In this document: positions 8,620-16,256 of the stretch, in pieces
Position numbering within the stretch: position 1 is the first letter of the stretch
Layout: every line of letters begins with the position of its first letter
Assembly: GCA_027018975.1 (NCBI GenBank)
Contig: JALUXN010000281.1
Coordinates: forward strand, 1-33,650
Reading direction: 5' to 3'
DNA: 33,650 nucleotides
From: Mariprofundaceae bacterium
Lineage (GTDB): Bacteria > Pseudomonadota > Zetaproteobacteria > Mariprofundales > Mariprofundaceae
Position numbers and translations under genes: made by a program
Notes under the pieces: generated by a model
What the model was told of the DNA's origin: nothing
Databases searched by the model: none
What the model saw: only the letters and a program-made list of their open reading frames with translations

Positions 8620-8786
8620 GTAACTATTCATCTCATCCCACGCTTTGCTCGCTAGCTGCGTTGAACATGCTCATGTGCAGCACAGCACACTGCGCGTGTT
8701 CGCCTTGCTATCGAACGAAGCGTGGGCGATCTGAACAGTTCCAGTGTGTAGTTGAAGAGCGACTCAGGTCGCGTTGCAAACACCCA
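8620..8786 (+). repeat. Interspersed hairpin repeat, copy A (167 bp)
   Basis: This non-coding element matches the reverse complement of 28303-28446 over nearly its whole length. It has an outer stem between cccacgctttgctcg (from 8636) and cgaacgaagcgtggg. Inside is a second hairpin whose arms begin gaacatgc and end gcgtgttc, with a TGTGC/GCACA inner stem. Copy A carries about 24 extra bases after the outer stem compared with copy B. It lies between two divergent operons. The nested palindrome and multiple copies suggest a REP/MITE-like element or a structured RNA. Confidence 0.8.
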
Positions 8787-8790
8787 ACGA

Positions 8791-8829
8791 TTGAGTAACA
8801 AAATGGTAGCCCACCATTTTGTTACTCAA
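8791..8829. repeat. Perfect 17-bp inverted repeat
   Basis: The arm ttgagtaacaaaatggt (8791-8807) is followed by a five-base loop (agccc) and its exact reverse complement (8813-8829). It sits 75 bases upstream of argC and directly after the interspersed repeat. The stem is AT-rich with no following T-run, so it is not a standard intrinsic terminator. It could be an operator, a cruciform site or a terminal remnant of an element. Confidence 0.7.
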
Positions 8830-8904
8830 GAGTTACCATTTGATGGTTTTGCCGGAATCGTGGCATGCCATGACAAACCCAGCCGGCCTACGTAATATGC
8901 GCCG

Positions 8905-9936
8905 ATGACGATTCCTGTGGCGATACTTGGTGCGACCGGCTATACCGGCGCTGAACTGATCCGTTTGATTGAACACCACCCCCATTTTGAGGTCGCCCAT
9001 CTCGGTGCCCATTCGCAGGCCGGCAAGCTGGCGTCGGCGGTGTTGCCCGGCTGTGCTGGACGGGTCGGTGAGATGACCTTGGCGGCGGCTGATGCGGTGC
9101 TGGATGCGGCGATCGAGCTGGTCTTCACCGCCCTGCCGCATGGTGCTGCGGCCAATAGTGTGGCGCAGGCGTTGGACGCCGGTAAAAAGGTGGTCGATCT
9201 CTCCGCCGATTTCCGCCATCAGGATGCCGACACCTACAAGGCCGCCTATGGCCTCGATCATCCTCACAAAGAGCTGTTTGCATCCGCCGTCTATGGCCTC
9301 TGCGAACATGCCCGAGCGGCGGTGGCCGACACGCGCTTGGTGGCTAATCCCGGCTGTTACCCCACCTCGACACTGCTGCCGCTGATTCCGCTGCTCAAAG
9401 CGGGGGTGCTGGCCGATGTGCCGATTATTGTCGATGCCAAATCGGGCAGCTCCGGTGCCGGCCGTTCCGCCAAAACCGACCTGCTCTATTGCGAGCTCAA
9501 CGAGTCGGTGAAAGCCTACGGTCTGCCGCGCCACCGCCACGCATGGGAGATGGAGGAGTGGGCAGCAGGCTTCTCCGGCCAAGCGATCCAAGTGCGCTTT
9601 GTGCCCCATATTCTGCCCATGAATCGCGGCATGCTGACCACTCTGCATCTGAGCGGGCGTGACACCGCCAGCTGGCATGCGCTGCTCAGCGATGCCTACC
9701 GCGATGAATCGTTTGTGCGCGTGCTGCCGGCCGGTCAGCTGCCTTCAACTGCCGGAGTCAGCGGCAGCAACCGCTGCGACATCGGCGTGGCCACACTCAG
9801 TGACAGCGAAGCGGTGATGGTCAGCTGTATCGACAATTTGCTCAAGGGCGCCTCCGGTCAGGCCATCCAGAATGCCAATCTGATGTTCGGCCTCGACGAA
9901 ACCAGCGGCCTCTCCGCCCACGCCCTCTGGCCCTGA
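8905..9936 (+). CDS. argC: N-acetyl-gamma-glutamyl-phosphate reductase (ArgC)
   Basis: ArgC reduces N-acetyl-glutamyl phosphate with NADPH, the third step of arginine synthesis, in the cytoplasm. The 343 residues match the usual length. The nucleotide-binding GATGYTGAEL motif is at residues 10-19, and the catalytic cysteine is C151 in NPGCYPT. KSGSSGAGR and HRHAWEME follow as expected. The ATG at 8905 starts the conserved N-terminus exactly, but there is no clear Shine-Dalgarno sequence, so translation may be leaderless or weakly initiated. Confidence 0.97.
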   Translation: MTIPVAILGATGYTGAELIRLIEHHPHFEVAHLGAHSQAGKLASAVLPGCAGRVGEMTLAAADAVLDAAIELVFTALPHGAAANSVAQALDAGKKVVDLSADFRHQDADTYKAAYGLDHPHKELFASAVYGLCEHARAAVADTRLVANPGCYPTSTLLPLIPLLKAGVLADVPIIVDAKSGSSGAGRSAKTDLLYCELNESVKAYGLPRHRHAWEMEEWAAGFSGQAIQVRFVPHILPMNRGMLTTLHLSGRDTASWHALLSDAYRDESFVRVLPAGQLPSTAGVSGSNRCDIGVATLSDSEAVMVSCIDNLLKGASGQAIQNANLMFGLDETSGLSAHALWP

Positions 9937-9977
9937 ACCCGCTGATCGCAAAACTCCCGCCGCAGCTGCGCACAGGC

Positions 9978-10670
9978 GTGACGCAGGCTGTGGCGTGGCT
10001 GCTCGCCTGCTGCGGCCGTTTCCAGCAGCTGATCTGGCTGGGCGTCGCACTGCTGGCGATCATCATGCTGGTCACCATCGCAGTTGCCATGCAGCGCCCC
10101 GCCTCCACGCCCAATTTGCGCGCAGAGATCCAGCAACTGCGGCAGCAACAGCGTACCGGCGAAGAAAAACTGGCTGAAGCCGAGGCGTTGCTGGCCATGC
10201 GAGACAGCCAAATCGCCGCGATGCAGCAGCAGTTCGCCGACCAACAGCAGCAGATCGAACAGCTGCAGGCCAGACTCGCCCTGTTCAACGATGTGCTGGC
10301 CGGTCGCAAGGTCGCCGGCATCCATTTTCTGCATGCCAAGGCGAGCTGGCAGGGGCAGTCGATCCGCTACCGGCTGGCGATCGTCAAGGGCAAGAGCTAC
10401 CCGCGCTGGGTGATCGGCCGGCTGCAGTTTACCTTGAGCGACAAGGCGGATCACCAGATCATCCTGCAACCGCCCAAAGCGAAAAACAGCGGCTACAAGA
10501 TCGAGATGCAGGAGCAGGCATTCATTGAAGGGCAACTGACGTGGCAACAGGATTGGCCGCCGACCCAGATGACCATCACTCTGATCGACCACGCCAAGCA
10601 CGCGCGCGGGCACATCACCATCCCCGTCATCGCAGTCTCACCGACCACCAACACAAGGAGTCAGCCATGA
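9978..10670 (+). CDS. Membrane-anchored coiled-coil protein (DUF6776-like)
   Basis: This 230-residue protein has one membrane segment (about residues 18-38) and a Gln/Glu-rich coiled coil (about 45-105). A C-terminal beta-rich domain contains FLHAKASWQGQSIRYRLAIVKG. The layout resembles DUF6776 proteins, which often sit next to argC in gammaproteobacteria; this assignment is from memory and unverified. The start is uncertain: GTG at 9978 is used here, but the frame stays open back to the argC stop. Its last bases overlap the next ATG (ATGA), so it is translationally coupled to the carbonic anhydrase gene. Its function is unknown; an inner-membrane scaffold is one option. Confidence 0.6.
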   Translation: MTQAVAWLLACCGRFQQLIWLGVALLAIIMLVTIAVAMQRPASTPNLRAEIQQLRQQQRTGEEKLAEAEALLAMRDSQIAAMQQQFADQQQQIEQLQARLALFNDVLAGRKVAGIHFLHAKASWQGQSIRYRLAIVKGKSYPRWVIGRLQFTLSDKADHQIILQPPKAKNSGYKIEMQEQAFIEGQLTWQQDWPPTQMTITLIDHAKHARGHITIPVIAVSPTTNTRSQP

Positions 10671-11200
10671 TCTACCCCTACCGCCACTGGCAGCCAGAGA
10701 TTGATCCGAGCGCCTTCATTGCCCCCAGCGCCGATGTGATCGGCCGCGTCACCATTGGCGCGGATGCGAATATCTGGCACCAGAGTGTACTGCGCGGCGA
10801 TGTGCATGACATCGTCATCGGCGCGCGCTCGAACATTCAAGATCACAGCACCCTGCACACCAGCGACGGCGTCACCCCCTGCATCGTCGGCGATGATGTC
10901 ACCGTCGGCCATCGGGTGATCCTGCATGGCTGCGAGATTCAGGATGGCTGTCTGGTCGGCATGGGCTCGATCATCATGGATCAGGCGGTACTCGAAGCCG
11001 GCTGCCTGCTCGCCGCCGGCTCACTGGTCACCGAGCGCAAGGTGCTCAAGGGCGGCTTCCTCTACGCCGGCTCGCCCGCACGCGAAATCCGGCCACTGCG
11101 CGACGAGGAGAAAGCCTTCCTGCAACGCTCTGCCGCCCACTACGTCGAAGTCGCCCGCCACCATCAACAAGCGCTGCAAGCAAGCGGACAAGTATCATGA
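10667..11200 (+). CDS. Gamma carbonic anhydrase family protein (left-handed beta-helix)
   Basis: This 177-residue hexapeptide-repeat protein matches the gamma-CA/YrdA family. The probable zinc ligands are H64, H82 and H87 (STLH, GHRVILHGC). R43 and D45 of the LRGDV turn, and N56 and Q58, are also conserved. Members form trimers; some hydrate CO2 and many have no proven activity. The ATG at 10667 has AAGGAG upstream and overlaps the preceding stop. Its own stop overlaps the ppx start, so three genes are coupled in a row. Confidence 0.9.
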   Translation: MIYPYRHWQPEIDPSAFIAPSADVIGRVTIGADANIWHQSVLRGDVHDIVIGARSNIQDHSTLHTSDGVTPCIVGDDVTVGHRVILHGCEIQDGCLVGMGSIIMDQAVLEAGCLLAAGSLVTERKVLKGGFLYAGSPAREIRPLRDEEKAFLQRSAAHYVEVARHHQQALQASGQVS

Positions 11201-12147
11201 AGAGCAACCGCTACGCCGCCATCGACTGCGGCACCAATACCTTCCGCCTGCTCATCGCCACGCCCGCCGACGCAGGACACCCGACGCCGTGGCAGATTCT
11301 CTACTACGGCCACCATATTCCGCGCCTCGGCGAGGGTTTGCAGGCTAGCGGCCAGCTCTGTGAGGCGGGGATGCAGCGCGCTGTGACCGCCTTTGCCGAT
11401 TTTGCGGCGGCGATGGATCGCTATGACGTACCGGCCGATCATCGCTTGGCCTGCGCGACGGCTGCGGTGCGTGAGGCCGCCAATGGCGAGGCGTTTTGTC
11501 AGCGGGTGCTGCGTGAGACGGGGATTGCACTACAGGTGATTGCCGGCGAAACCGAGGCGGCGTGGTCGCTGCGCGGCGCCTGCGCGGTGCTCAAGCGGCA
11601 GGTGCAAGCGGATATGCTGCTCTTCGATATTGGCGGCGGCAGCACAGAGTTCATTCGCGCCCGCGATGCGCGTCAACGGGATGCGATCAGCCGCAAAATG
11701 GGCGTGATCAAACTGACCGAGGCGCATCTGCAGAGTGACCCTCCGGCAACTAGCGACTACGAGGCGATACAGGCCGCTGTTTCACAACATCTGGCGGCAG
11801 TAGAGGCATTCTGGCCGGATCACACCCCACCCAGACACCTCGTCGGCACCGCCGGCACCATCACCACGCTGGCCGCCACTGCGCTCGATATGGCCGAATA
11901 TGATACCGACCGCATCAACAACTACCGCATGAGCCGCGAAAACTTCCTACAACTGCGCGAGCGCCTGCTCGCCCTCACCAACGCCGAGCGCGCCGCCATG
12001 GCCTCCATCGAATCCGGCCGCGAAGATCTGATCATCGCCGGCACCGCCATTGTCGATACCGTCATGCGCCGCTGGCACTACGATCACATCACCGTCCTCG
12101 ATGCCGGCCTTCTGGAAGGGATCTGGCTGGCGGTGCAGGCAGGATGA
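11197..12147 (+). CDS. ppx: Ppx/GppA family exopolyphosphatase
   Basis: This protein belongs to the actin-fold ASKHA family that hydrolyses polyphosphate or pppGpp. AIDCGTNTFRLL at the N-terminus, DIGGGSTEF in the middle and GTAGTITTLAA later form the phosphate-binding loops. At 316 residues it has the core domains only, without the C-terminal HD-like extension of E. coli Ppx. The ATG at 11197 overlaps the stop of the carbonic anhydrase-like gene by four bases. It is the last gene of the argC-led run and converges with the lipoprotein gene on the other strand. Confidence 0.9.
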   Translation: MKSNRYAAIDCGTNTFRLLIATPADAGHPTPWQILYYGHHIPRLGEGLQASGQLCEAGMQRAVTAFADFAAAMDRYDVPADHRLACATAAVREAANGEAFCQRVLRETGIALQVIAGETEAAWSLRGACAVLKRQVQADMLLFDIGGGSTEFIRARDARQRDAISRKMGVIKLTEAHLQSDPPATSDYEAIQAAVSQHLAAVEAFWPDHTPPRHLVGTAGTITTLAATALDMAEYDTDRINNYRMSRENFLQLRERLLALTNAERAAMASIESGREDLIIAGTAIVDTVMRRWHYDHITVLDAGLLEGIWLAVQAG

Positions 12148-12249
12148 TAAGTGGGCACGACAGGGCGGGGCATCGAACGTAGCGCGCTCCGTTCATTCAG
12201 CGTCTGCGATTAGCGTTTTATCTGCATCAGCGAAAAGAGCATCTGCTCG

Positions 12250-13386
12250 CTACGATCCCCCTGAGTTCGACAGACGCCCAGGGCGCTCGAGCATGATGGT
12301 GATCAGTTGCACCGGCTGCTGTTTTTGCAGGTAGGGCGCCAGCGGAATGATCTGTTGGCGGGTGTGGTGGTCGAAATAGAGGCGGATCGCATCATCGGCT
12401 TGCAGATCGCTCACGATGTAGGTGGTGCCACCGTTGCTGTAGAGGCCGGAACGCAGTGAGCAACATTGATCCAGCGCGCTTTTTTTATGGGGATGCTGGA
12501 GATGAAAACGCTCAATGTCGCCATCGGCAAAGGTGATGCCGTGCGCGGAGTCGGCATATTTGAAGCGTATCCATAGTTCACGACTGGCCGGCGCCAGCGT
12601 CAATGGTGGCAGTGTGCCATCTTTGAGGAAACGCATAGCCCATGGCTCATTGATTCGTTGCCCCAGATGGTGGTCGCCATCAATGGCCGCATTGAGGGCA
12701 CCGGGCAGCCAGGCGTGTGCAGGGGTAACCACGGCATCGCCGCCGAACTGTTTGCTCTCCGCCTTGGCATAGACATTCAATGCCAGCTTACCCTCCAGCT
12801 CACTGCCATCGGCGCTGTTTAGATCCCACAAAAAATCGCTGCCAGGCAACATCTCTTGGGCCTGAATGTTGCCGGAACTGGAGAGTGAGATGGTGCCGAG
12901 ATCCACCAAGAAATCGGCGACGCTGCTGCCGAAATGGGGGCCGGAGAGCAGCAAGATCCGCCGCACCGGATTGTTCCGGTGGTGCAGCAGATATTGGCGC
13001 ATCAACAGCGTGCCCATACTGTGGGCAACTACATCGACCTGTTGATAGGTGTCGAGATAAATATCCAGATGCTCTTCCAACACCTCGATAGGGGGGTACT
13101 GATTGGCGACGATGCCGGTGCGATAGTTGAAGAGGTAGATGTCGCGCTGCAGCGCCGCCTCCATCTTCATCAGGGTGCGGGGATCAGGCCATGTGGACTC
13201 GCCACCATTCCAGCCGTGGATCAGCACAATCGGTACGGCATCGGGATAATCTGCCTGTACCTGCTGTTCGTAGGCCTCCCATGTGTCCCAAAGGTCGCTG
13301 ACTTGTTGTTGCGAGCTTTTGCCAGCACAACCGCTGAGCAACAACACAAGCGCTATGCCCCAACAGTGGATGAAACCGCCTCTCAT
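12250..13386 (-). CDS. Alpha/beta-hydrolase (lipase/PGAP1-like) lipoprotein
   Basis: This 378-residue protein is a predicted lipoprotein: a short signal peptide ends in the lipobox LSGC, with the lipidated cysteine at C20. The hydrolase core shows IHGWNGG (oxyanion region) and a nucleophile elbow AHSMG with S123. This resembles lipases and PGAP1-type esterases that also have alanine before the serine. The substrate is unknown. It follows the polysaccharide locus on the same strand but is separated from manC by 135 bases and probably has its own promoter. The upstream frame to 13476 is not supported by a signal peptide; the ribosome binding site at 13386 is weak. Confidence 0.8.
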   Translation of the reverse strand: MRGGFIHCWGIALVLLLSGCAGKSSQQQVSDLWDTWEAYEQQVQADYPDAVPIVLIHGWNGGESTWPDPRTLMKMEAALQRDIYLFNYRTGIVANQYPPIEVLEEHLDIYLDTYQQVDVVAHSMGTLLMRQYLLHHRNNPVRRILLLSGPHFGSSVADFLVDLGTISLSSSGNIQAQEMLPGSDFLWDLNSADGSELEGKLALNVYAKAESKQFGGDAVVTPAHAWLPGALNAAIDGDHHLGQRINEPWAMRFLKDGTLPPLTLAPASRELWIRFKYADSAHGITFADGDIERFHLQHPHKKSALDQCCSLRSGLYSNGGTTYIVSDLQADDAIRLYFDHHTRQQIIPLAPYLQKQQPVQLITIMLERPGRLSNSGGS

Positions 13387-13394
13387 GGTCGAAG

Positions 13395-13422
13395 ATTGTT
13401 CACTGATCACTGTGCGAGTCAA
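13395..13422 (-). promoter_or_regulatory. Possible sigma-70 promoter for the lipoprotein gene
   Basis: On the minus strand, TTGACT and AACAAT (4/6 match to TATAAT) lie 16 bases apart, ending 8 bases before the ATG at 13386. Transcription would start almost at the start codon, consistent with the absence of a ribosome binding site. The -10 match is poor, so this is tentative. Confidence 0.3.
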
Positions 13423-13521
13423 TCTTTCCGACAATAAATCACGATTCCCGGTGTCTGCTGCCCCACATTCAGCCACATGCTGGAGCTGTTCGTTTCACTT
13501 GCTGCTCTCGGGATATGGCGG

Positions 13522-14940
13522 CTACTTGACGCGGCCGTAATTGTCCTCGAAGCGTTCGATATCATCTTCGCCTAGATAGTCGCCGACCTGTACCTCGATC
13601 AGTTGCAGCGTGACTTTGCCACGGTTCTCCAATCGGTGGGTTTCACCGATGGGGATGTAGGCGCTGCCGTTTTTTGGCACGGTTTTGATCATTTCACCAC
13701 AGGTGACTGTCGCAGTGCCGGCGACGACCACCCAGTGTTCGGAGCGGTGTTGGTGTGCCTGCAGGCTGAGTCGGGCGCCCGGCTCTACTTCGATGCGTTT
13801 GAGCTTGTAGCCCTGATTGTGATCTTCCAGCACCGTGTAGCTGCCCCATGGGCGGCGCACGGTGACATGTTCGAGGTGATAGCTGCTGTCGCCATCGGAT
13901 TTGAGCGCTTGGACAATTTCACGTACCCGCTGACTCTCGCCTGTTTTGCAGAGCAGGATCGCATCGGGCGTCTCGACGGCAATGATACCGTCCAGTCCAA
14001 CAGCGGCGATCAGGCTCTTTTCGCTGCGTAGCAGAGAATTTTTGCAGTCGATCGCCAGGACATTGCCGATGATCTCATTCTCATTTTCGTCCCGCACGCC
14101 GATTTCGCGTACCGCATCCCAACTGCCGACATCCGACCAGCCAATATCGGCCGCCACCAGCGAGACAATCTCCGAGCGCTCCATGACACCGTAATCGATC
14201 GAAATATCCGGCATCAGATGGAACTGTTCACGCAACACCTCCTGCCAGAGTTCGCCGTTATTCCAGCGTTGACGCATCGCTTCCAGTTGCTGCCACAGTT
14301 CCGGCAGATAGCGTTTGATCTCAGCGAGAATCACGGATGCTTTCCAGACAAACATCCCGGAGTTCCAGAAATAACCACCCTCATCCAGCATCCGTTTGGC
14401 TGTTGGCAGATCCGGCTTCTCCACAAAGCGGATCACCGGATGTACATCACCATCACCCACTTCGGCTTGAATGTAGCCAAAGCCGGTTTCCGGATGCTCC
14501 GGCACGATACCGAAGGTCACCAGCCGCCCCTGCTCCGCCTCCTGCGCGGCAATTCGCAGGCAGTGCTGAAATGCCTGCTTCTGCGTCACCACATGGTCGG
14601 CCGGTAGTACCACCATGGTCGGATCATGCACATCGCTTATGTCTTGCAGCAGCGCTGCGGCAATGGCCACCGCCGGCGCTGTATTGCGGCCGCACGGCTC
14701 GAGGATGGTATTCAAACCATCGAGTTCAGAGAACGCTTCGCCTGTGGCGTGTGCCTCGCCGGTCACCACCCAGACATGTTCTGGTGCCACCGTCGGGCTC
14801 AGGCGGTCGATCGTCGCACCGAGCATACTCTGTTCACCGTTGAGGCAGAGAAACTGTTTGGGCAACTGTTGACGGGAGAGTGGCCATAATCGTGAACCGG
14901 AGCCTCCGGCCAACACGACGGCATAGATAGATTCAGACAT
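13522..14940 (-). CDS. manC: Mannose-1-phosphate guanylyltransferase / mannose-6-phosphate isomerase (ManC)
   Basis: This bifunctional cytoplasmic enzyme (472 residues) makes GDP-mannose. The N-terminal nucleotidyltransferase has the pyrophosphorylase signature GGSGSRLWPLSR at residues 12-23 and the FVEKP motif. The C-terminal type II phosphomannose isomerase cupin begins at RPWGSY and contains QAHQHRSEHW and GETHRLEN. The ATG at 14940 follows GGAG eight bases upstream and is preferred over the one at 14958. As the last gene of the surface-polysaccharide cluster, it suggests that the polymer contains mannose or a GDP-mannose-derived sugar. Confidence 0.95.
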   Translation of the reverse strand: MSESIYAVVLAGGSGSRLWPLSRQQLPKQFLCLNGEQSMLGATIDRLSPTVAPEHVWVVTGEAHATGEAFSELDGLNTILEPCGRNTAPAVAIAAALLQDISDVHDPTMVVLPADHVVTQKQAFQHCLRIAAQEAEQGRLVTFGIVPEHPETGFGYIQAEVGDGDVHPVIRFVEKPDLPTAKRMLDEGGYFWNSGMFVWKASVILAEIKRYLPELWQQLEAMRQRWNNGELWQEVLREQFHLMPDISIDYGVMERSEIVSLVAADIGWSDVGSWDAVREIGVRDENENEIIGNVLAIDCKNSLLRSEKSLIAAVGLDGIIAVETPDAILLCKTGESQRVREIVQALKSDGDSSYHLEHVTVRRPWGSYTVLEDHNQGYKLKRIEVEPGARLSLQAHQHRSEHWVVVAGTATVTCGEMIKTVPKNGSAYIPIGETHRLENRGKVTLQLIEVQVGDYLGEDDIERFEDNYGRVK

Positions 14941-14970
14941 AAACTGCTCCTTGGGCATGGGTAAATTGCA

Positions 14971-16248
14971 TCAGCTGTTCAACTGCTCTGTCTTGGTTTG
15001 AAACTCCCGGCTGAGGCGGAATGTGATCAGCAGCCAGATCAAACAGAGACTGACATTCACACCGACGAGAAAGGTGGTGCTCTTGGCCAGCACCGACATC
15101 ACCAGGAAAATCAGCCCGCCCTGAATCAGATCACCAAAGCGGGTGAAGAAGGTGTTCACCGCCAGCATCCCCTCATAGCGTGTGAAGCGATCCAGCGGTA
15201 GGAAGAGGATCTGTTTGGTGGTGTTGGCTACCGAATAGTCGATACTGTTATCGGCTACCTTGACAATGGCAAACCATGCCAGCACCGGCCAGGCCAGCAC
15301 GGAGAAATACATCACCAGATTGATCGCCGCCAGGCTGATCAATGTGCCGCCCACGCCGATCCAGCGATAGAGCGGGCGCACCAGAAAGGCTTGGAGCAGC
15401 AGGGTGGCGATATTCACGAAGAGATAGAAGGTGGAATAAAACTCGCCGATCTGCTCGCCGCTTTTCTCCGCGACAACAAAATCGGCCAGCACAAACTCAC
15501 CGGTGGAGTTGATCAGATTCAGCATCACGACCGAAGCGGCGATCCAGCGTAGATAGGGGAGCGCGACGACTTTTTTCAAACCACCCAGCAGATGTTCGAT
15601 GGTATCATCCGCCTGTTCATCGTGATGATCATCGCGTAGTTGATCTTTGCTGCGCGGCATCACTACCGCGACCAGCAGCATTCCCATCGCCACAATCATC
15701 AGGCCGTAGGCGCCCAGTTCATGATAGAGGCCTTTGGCGACCATCGAGCCGATCATCGCGCCCGAAGAGCCTCCGATGGCGATGTAGGAGGTAAGCCGCG
15801 TCCCCTTCTCCACGCCGTGGTAGTCGCTGACCAGCGTCCAGAATTGCGACACCTGCAGCACAGAGAAGATGCCGAGCCAGACAAAAAACATCACTCCGAT
15901 ATTCAGCCCCATCTGCCCCAATACGTAGAAGAGCACGATATTGCTGATCAAAAACAGCGTAACCACCTGAAACAGCCGATCGCCGTGCACATGCCGAATC
16001 ACCCGGCTGTAGAAGGGTACGATCATCAGTAGAATCGCCGCCTGCCCGGTCAGGGCATAACTGCGCACCAGCGCGCTGCCGCTGGCGAGTACCAGTTCCT
16101 CGCGCACCGGCTTCATCAGGTAGTAGGCGAAGAGAATCAGGAACAGACGGATTGCAAATAGCAGCGTCGCCTGCCCTTCGGCGCTGCGCAGATCGAGCCA
16201 GCACTGCGCCAGTTGCTGCTTGATTTTTGGCAACATGCCCTGCTCCAT
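14971..16248 (-). CDS. NTP/NDP-exchange (ATP/ADP translocase-like) MFS-type carrier
   Basis: This 425-residue inner-membrane protein has about 11-12 membrane segments. The first helix carries a KPVREELVL motif (K46 onward) typical of the Tlc/NTT nucleotide-exchange family and its free-living relatives. Proven members exchange ATP for ADP or import nucleotides; many free-living homologues have unknown substrates. The ATG at 16248 has GGGGA and lies 8 bases after the stop of the secreted CotH-kinase gene. Its place inside an exopolysaccharide locus is unusual and suggests nucleotide or substrate movement for that pathway. Family assignment is good; the substrate is not known. Confidence 0.75.
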   Translation of the reverse strand: MEQGMLPKIKQQLAQCWLDLRSAEGQATLLFAIRLFLILFAYYLMKPVREELVLASGSALVRSYALTGQAAILLMIVPFYSRVIRHVHGDRLFQVVTLFLISNIVLFYVLGQMGLNIGVMFFVWLGIFSVLQVSQFWTLVSDYHGVEKGTRLTSYIAIGGSSGAMIGSMVAKGLYHELGAYGLMIVAMGMLLVAVVMPRSKDQLRDDHHDEQADDTIEHLLGGLKKVVALPYLRWIAASVVMLNLINSTGEFVLADFVVAEKSGEQIGEFYSTFYLFVNIATLLLQAFLVRPLYRWIGVGGTLISLAAINLVMYFSVLAWPVLAWFAIVKVADNSIDYSVANTTKQILFLPLDRFTRYEGMLAVNTFFTRFGDLIQGGLIFLVMSVLAKSTTFLVGVNVSLCLIWLLITFRLSREFQTKTEQLNS

Positions 16249-16256
16249 CGTATCCC

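Larger units (their letters stand above)
8542..8904. other. Divergent intergenic region between bufA and argC
   Basis: No credible gene lies in these 363 bases; a plus-strand frame here is repeat-derived. The region holds the bufA ribosome binding site, a full copy of the interspersed hairpin repeat (8620-8786) and a perfect inverted repeat (8791-8829). No convincing promoter hexamers were identified for either flanking operon. Confidence 0.7.

Noticed and set aside
8526-8798. 90-codon plus-strand frame in the bufA-argC gap
   Set aside because: It lies almost entirely in repeat copy A. The similar peptide read from copy B comes from the same repeat, so the similarity is nucleotide-level.
12148-12249. 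Terminator between ppx and the convergent lipoprotein gene
   Set aside because: Only a five-base gagca/tgctc stem was visible and no U-tract, so this is too weak to annotate.
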